From Phoenix dactylifera (taxonomy: Eukaryota; Streptophyta; Magnoliopsida; Arecales; Arecaceae): a stretch of 64,000 bases of DNA. Where the stretch lies: the NCBI RefSeq assembly GCF_009389715.1, contig NC_052401.1, positions 1,662,843 to 1,726,842 of the forward strand, in the 5' to 3' direction. Both the position numbers and the translations under genes were made by a program. Below, one piece after another: positions 59,301-64,000 of this stretch (position 1 is its first letter; each line of letters begins with the position of its first letter). The notes below the pieces were generated by a model. It searched no databases. It worked only from the letters and a program-made list of their open reading frames with translations, and had not been told where the DNA came from.

Positions 59301-62300
59301 TTTCAAAATGAATTCTTAAATATTGCAATTTTTCCTTCTGCAACCTCATTTTGACTTATAAAATCTACCTTAGAGATAAACACATTTTTCCTAAACCTAA
59401 TCTTGACCTTTTCCTAGAAAATTAACATAAAAATGGAGATAAACCTCTCTACTCACTAAATGGTCTTGAGGGTTTCGTGGTAAGCACCTCTTGTCAAAAG
59501 ATGATTGAACCATAAGATTATTACAAATTCAAAGGGTGATGTCAGGTTGTGAACCAATCATAAAACTTTCTCAAACATTGATGAATTATATTCATCCTAA
59601 AAGCCAACCTCAATAATAGACGGGGCATTTTTTTTGGGCAATGGTCAAGGTTGAGCATATTTGTTTCAATAAAAGATGAAAAAGCTGATACATGATAATG
59701 AAAAAGCTGATACATGATACGCCTATTGGTACCGGAATAGCTAAAGTGAGGTGTGTACCGTATGTTATTGCGATACCATACCAAGAGGCATACTGCCACT
59801 GGCATGGTATGTTATAATTGCTACTTCAATCCTTAGTAATGTATGCAGTTGATATTTATTTCATGCATAGGACTGGATATCCAGATCATAAAATTTGGTG
59901 TCTGGCCGTTAAAGCATAAATATCTAACATCTTAAAACCAGCAAGCAGCTCTGCTAAGTTGCATAAGAGGGGAGTGCATATTAAAAAGGAAAAAAAAAGT
60001 TACCTTGAGAAGGCAGAGGCATTTGAATGATTTAATATATGCTTTTGTTTGAAATCCTGATTTACACAGCCATTGAGCTGTGTCCTTCTCAAAGAAAGTT
60101 CCAGATGTTGTGAGGAACCAAATTCAGACGTACTCTTTGCATAAGAAGATGTTGAAGCTTCACCTAATGCATCCTCCCTGAAAGCATACTTCTCCAGAAC
60201 AGCAGAATTGCATTTGCTATTAGACACTGGCTCAATAAAATCTATCATATTGTTTGGAGCATTATTTTGACAATATGTATGTGGATCAACATGGTCACCC
60301 TCTTTAGATCCCACAAAACCCTTGTCTTCCTCCTTGTACCAGGATATATCATAAGAACAATTCTTCTTTTGTTTTTTTTTAACTAAAGAAGCCTCTTGAA
60401 TCCATAGATTTACTTTATTTGCAGTCCCCACAGACTTATCTGCAACAATAAAATTTTACCAATATCAGAACCATAAGTAAATTTTGTAATAATGGGAAAG
60501 TGTCAAACATAGAATTCTGACAACCTCTGCCTTCCCCATCATCATCATCATCATCCAATTTCAATGCATTTGTCATTATTGGCGTGCCAATATCAGGTTG
60601 CTCTGGTTTTGCCTCCAACTCCCGGGAAGAACTCCCCCCTTCAGCTAGATGAGTCCCCTTGTGTTCCTTGTCACTCTCAATTTCCATCTCCAGCTTATTA
60701 TCAGAGCTCTGCTCAAACATCACATGATCCAGTCAAATGTGTCATTAATTTAAGATGTACAAATACAGAAATACAAGCCAGACTTCAATATCCTTAAGGT
60801 CTATATGGATGTTCAGCTATTATTCATCTTATATCCTCCCACAGAAGTGGGAAATGGCTTAGGAGAACATGCAGAATTCTGCAATCCCAAGATTTTCAAT
60901 ATATAAAATTTAATATTTTAAATAGGCTCCAGAAAATATCTACAGACAGCAAAATAAATGGTCATTGCAGACCCTCTTAATTGTGCCATCCTCTGCCTCT
61001 TCCCACATGCCAAGTCCCATGAATGCTTGAGATGAACGTAACCATGCAACCAGATAGATCCTAGGAGCTTTTATATGACAATGGTTGTTATTACGATCAA
61101 CAGCCTGAAACCTTTCCCCTTCTAAAACATAGTTGGTCAAGTTGTTGCAAAAAGAACAAGAATGCACTTTCCATGCCATACCATGCAGAGCAAAATTAAT
61201 CCAAATGTAATAGTAGTGGGTCACTGATGCTCACCTGAGCATCGCTACCTTGGTTGCTGTTTTCCCCGGTCTTGGACCCATCTCCAACATTTGCACTTAT
61301 GTGATTGCTTGCAGCATTATTTTCGGATGCATTTGCATAGCTACTTGACTGCAAGAATAGTGTAGTTAGCCAACACCCTCAGTGAAACTCCTGGCACTAA
61401 GCTAAACAAGGTTCAATTGAATACATTCATTGGAAAGTTAGATAAAAATAAAAAATTGCTGATTCAACAAATACCGATAACATACACAATGCCTCCTCCA
61501 GACATGCTGCCATAGGTTGCATAACTCGTTCTTCCTTACCGGTTTCACGAGAAAGTCTACAGCACCTTTTAGCATGCATTTAAGCACTACACCGATTGAA
61601 TCGTGAGAAGACATCACTGTCACACAAGACACCATATAAGATGGAGCCAGAGTGAGAGAAATATCAAGGAGATTACGACAAGAATTTGATTATTTATAAG
61701 TTCTCTACTGTTCGACCATATCAAAAGACTGAGGTTCCAAGAAGTAAGAAGTGAAGTCCATAACGGGATGTGATGAGCCTTGATTATGGTGTTTATATCA
61801 GCAAGTAGCCAACTTTGCAGCCTAATCATAATAAGTAAATAAAATTGTAAAGTGGATGTTATTTTTTTGAACTGACTTCTACTTTCACAGGACATAGCTT
61901 TGGATGGAAACTGCTTAAGTTTGTGTTCTAGTTTGTTTGAAGAATATTTGGTGAATATCTTTGTGCTCCTTGGTACAATAAGAGATGGAGCCACAAAGAT
62001 AAATTTATCAACAAAATTATCTAACACACATACATACATACATACATACATACCTATATATACGCATACATACATATATACCTATATATACTTTTATCCG
62101 GCTTTGTTATCTTTTATCCGGCTTTGTCAAAGAACTCTGCACCTCATTTATTTAAATATGAAGTAAAATTCATTAAACCCTCGAGAATAATTAGACGCTC
62201 GATTATACAATAAACTAGGTAATTACAAAACCATCTTAACACACATACATACATACATACCTATATATACGCATACATACATATATACCTATATATACTT

Positions 62301-63088
62301 ATACATACATACATACATAGATATCCGTATATATACAGATATACTTATATACATACATCTGCACACACGTATATATAGAGATATATATAGACCTAGATAT
62401 ACATATATAGATAATCATATACGGACACACACACATACATACATATATACATAGATATACATATATATCATACACGTAACATTAGATTCTTCCAAATCAC
62501 TTTCCCTTTCAGGCTTAGCTTCTAATAGGAGTCAATTGCAACGTGGATGGAATAAAGCTTGTTCTTTTCAGGTTCAAAATTTAATCAGTTCGACAACTTA
62601 CTGATGACTGGAATGTTCTTGCACTCCTCCGAGCCCATAATCTTGGAGAGAAGCCCGATTCCCGAAAGCGAAGGCATCGCAACTTCGGTCAGCACAAGAT
62701 CGAAGTTGCAGTGCTTCTCCTTCAAAACATCCCATGCCTTGATCCCATCTGCCACTGCCGCCACTGCCGCCCAACCCAAGAATAAAAACGACCTCAAATT
62801 TCTTCTCTATCGAACCAAATAAGAAGAGGGGAAGAACGGGAGAAGAAGTGGAGAGTCACCGTGGTAGCTGCATTTCCGGAGGAGCACGGCGACGATGTGG
62901 CGAGTGGAGTCGTCGTGCTCGACGAGCAGGACCCGGATGGATCTCCTCGGGAGGAAGCTCTCCCACCGGATCACCTGCCGCTCGGAGCTCTGATTCGCCG
63001 GCCGCAGTCCCCTGCCGGCGCCCGATCCCGCCCTGCCCTGGCCGTCCGGCGCGACGCCCTCCACCCCATCCGTCGCCCCAGTCTCCAT
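56388..63088 (-). CDS. PRR95: Pseudo-response regulator, PRR95/PRR59 (PRR9/PRR5) clade, complete, 8 exons
   Basis: Minus-strand exons are 63088-62860, 62763-62602, 61616-61486, 61348-61235, 60708-60525, 60439-60004, 57982-57127 and 56498-56388, all GT-AG and in phase: 2223 nt, 740 residues. The receiver domain (about 50-170) has EHDD, Glu103 in LTEVAMP where true receivers have the phosphoacceptor Asp, and Lys155 in FLVKPVRK. The middle holds [23 protein letters not shown] and [11 protein letters not shown], which I recall from rice PRR95-type proteins. The CCT domain (684-727) is split by the last intron: [19 protein letters not shown] | [23 protein letters not shown] proteins repress CCA1/LHY-type genes in the clock, binding DNA through CCT. 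Nothing is broken. The clade call is firmer than the exact orthologue. Confidence 0.93.
58262..58355. repeat. Worn 'ccggtac/gtaccgg' repeat in PRR intron 6
   Basis: Contains 'aataccggaaccagcacctatgctggtaggccagtgatacaatacgataggccggtgc', with short self-complementary pieces. A related stretch lies at 59722-59815. Similar to the repeat in DGD1 intron 1. Confidence 0.4.
58402..58420 (+). other. G-quadruplex-type motif in PRR intron 6
   Basis: GGGAGGGGGAGGGAGGGGG has four G runs with single-base loops. It lies on the template strand of the PRR gene, within a purine tract of about 60 bp (58376-58440). Confidence 0.7.
59722..59815. repeat. Second 'ggtac/gtacc' repeat in PRR intron 6
   Basis: Contains 'tattggtaccggaata', 'gtgtaccgtatg', 'gataccatacc' and 'ggcatggtatg', similar to the stretches at 14690 and 58262. 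Ends undefined. Confidence 0.4.
60538..60555 (-). repeat. In-frame (GAT)6 in PRR exon 5
   Basis: Six GAT codons make an Asp6 run in an acidic segment ([12 protein letters not shown]) between the receiver and CCT domains. Confidence 0.95.
62029..62475. repeat. (CATA)n/(TATATA)n microsatellites, with a ~60-bp duplicated block, in PRR intron 2
   Basis: 'acatacctatatatacgcatacatacatatatacctatatatact' occurs at about 62047-62092 and again at about 62257-62301. The second copy continues as a variable CATA/TATA tract to 62475. The intervening 62093-62240 is ordinary sequence. Confidence 0.9.
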
Positions 63089-63192
63089 CGAAGAAGAAGA
63101 AGAAGAAGAAGAGAGAAAGGGATTCGTTGGGGGCTGATGGTGGAAGACTTAAAAGGGAAGGGAAGGGAAGGAAGAAGGGGAGGGGGGCTTGG

Positions 63193-63200
63193 AAATATCT
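63193..63200. promoter_or_regulatory. Evening-element-like site upstream of PRR
   Basis: AAATATCT (plus), 105 bp upstream of the PRR ATG, contains the AATATCT core bound by CCA1/LHY/RVE factors. One base short of a full evening element, it may lie in the 5' UTR. Confidence 0.45.
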
Positions 63201-63308
63201 TGGAAAGGTGCCACGTCAGCGAGGTGAAATCAAATCAAAAGCCTCGGAGCGCGGGGTGGGAGATGGGCAAACTTGGCCGCCCCGGAAGTCACTACTTGCT
63301 GCCTCGCT

Positions 63309-63317
63309 AGATATTTT
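63309..63317 (-). promoter_or_regulatory. Evening element AAAATATCT upstream of PRR
   Basis: AGATATTTT on the plus strand is a perfect evening element (AAAATATCT) on the gene strand, 221 bp upstream of the ATG. Clock PRR genes are known direct targets of CCA1/LHY and RVE8 at this motif. A CACGTG G-box lies further up at 63511-63516, and TGACGTGGC at 63209-63217 on the gene strand. Confidence 0.6.
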
Positions 63318-63609
63318 GCTTCCGGGATTTTTTTAACCTTCCTCCTTCTCGACTCAGCCGCTCTTCTAATCCTTTTCTTTTTCTATTTATTATTTTATTT
63401 TATTGTTTTATTTTCTAGGGAGGAGCAACGGCTTTGGACCGACACGGTCACACGGGTGGCCCAAGCGCGGGCCACTCACTGCCGGGCGACCGCTAATCTT
63501 GATCTTTTTGCACGTGAGATGCATGTGCTAGCTATTTCTTGGCTTTCTTTATGCGCTCCTTCTCTATAGCCGTTGGATATCACACGGGCGACCAATTAAG
63601 GTGAGGCTT

Positions 63610-64000
63610 AGGGATGGCAACAGCTCGGATTAGATCAGATACGGATTATATCAAAAATTTGTCAATGTAAATCCTACTTATTTATTAAATAGATAATCCG
63701 ATCCAACCATTTATTAAATAGGTCAAGTCATGTTAAACGTGTTAAGCGGATTTTTAAGAGATTAAATAGATTTAAATAGAATAAAAAGGTTAAGCAGCTG
63801 AGTTATATAAATTAAAAATAGGTTATACAAGTATCAAACGAGTTAAACAGATTTTAAACAAGTTAAGTGAATTGAGTAACGATCCAACCTAATTATTAAA
63901 TGAGTTAAAATGAATTAAATAGATCAAAGGTCAAAATCTGAATCTAACCTATTTATTCTAGATGAGTTGACCATTTATAACCTAAATCTATTTATATGTA
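63610..64000. mobile_element. MITE-like element, partial at right edge
   Basis: It starts TAGGGATGGCAACAGCTCGGATTAG, a terminal phrase common to plant MITEs with GGGATGGCAA ends. The inside repeats 'taaatagatttaaa' and 'cgagttaaaca' phrases. Its other end is outside the window. Confidence 0.4.

Noticed and set aside
62029-62475. Regularly spaced repeats resembling a CRISPR array
   Set aside because: Simple CATA/TATA microsatellite in a plant intron, without unique spacers or cas genes.
1-64000. rRNA and tRNA genes, or a Cassandra-type 5S-bearing element
   Set aside because: I saw no full tRNA cloverleaf, no rRNA segment and no 5S-like sequence while reading. A tRNAscan-SE and Infernal run would settle this.

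Overview
The window looks like a nuclear segment from a monocot flowering plant. A palm is my best guess, but it rests on remembered family resemblance and is not proven. The genes have introns with GT-AG borders and plant-specific families, and they sit in AT-rich intergenic DNA full of short, decayed transposon copies. There is no bacterial, viral or organellar gene organisation.

Layout, left to right. (1) At the left edge, on the minus strand, is the first coding exon of an LHW/EMB1444-type bHLH gene whose body lies outside the window. (2) From about 0.3 to 9.8 kb no gene is recognised; there is a tRNA-derived SINE, two LINE 3' ends and a small MITE. (3) At 9.9-18.5 kb (minus) is a complete 7-exon DGD1, digalactosyldiacylglycerol synthase, 790 residues, with a phosphate-starvation motif (P1BS) in its promoter. 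(4) At 21.1-23.9 kb (minus) is a copy of NSA2, a 60S ribosome-biogenesis factor, with clear signs of decay. (5) From 24 to 29 kb there are MITEs, a 0.4-kb tandem duplication split by a later MITE, and LINE ends. (6) At 30.6-36.6 kb (plus) is a 4-exon atypical bZIP gene of the At4g06598-like type, 330 residues. (7) At 37.7-38.7 kb (minus) is a GC-rich intronless PPR gene that stops before the usual C-terminal domains. (8) From 39 to 44.9 kb there is repeat-rich DNA with a likely LTR-derived stretch, a 1.2-kb LINE fragment and a long inverted-repeat element. (9) At 44.9-46.3 kb (plus) is a 4-exon gene for a 215-residue plant protein of unknown function ending in LPQDWTY. (10) From 46.3 to 56.4 kb there are MITEs and one LINE end, with no recognised gene. 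(11) At 56.4-63.1 kb (minus) is a complete 8-exon pseudo-response regulator of the PRR95/PRR59 (PRR9/PRR5) clock clade, 740 residues, with evening elements upstream. A further MITE-like element runs off the right edge.

The genes are unrelated single-copy-type plant genes (plastid lipid synthesis, ribosome biogenesis, transcription, organelle RNA processing, circadian clock) and form no operon or cluster. I rebuilt exon structures by hand; for DGD1, PRR95 and bZIP every splice phase closes exactly. I found no convincing undescribed system. The most useful leads are the decayed NSA2 copy with a repeat-supplied splice donor, the bZIP lacking the invariant asparagine, the promoter motifs of DGD1 and PRR95, and the uncharacterised LPQDWTY gene.
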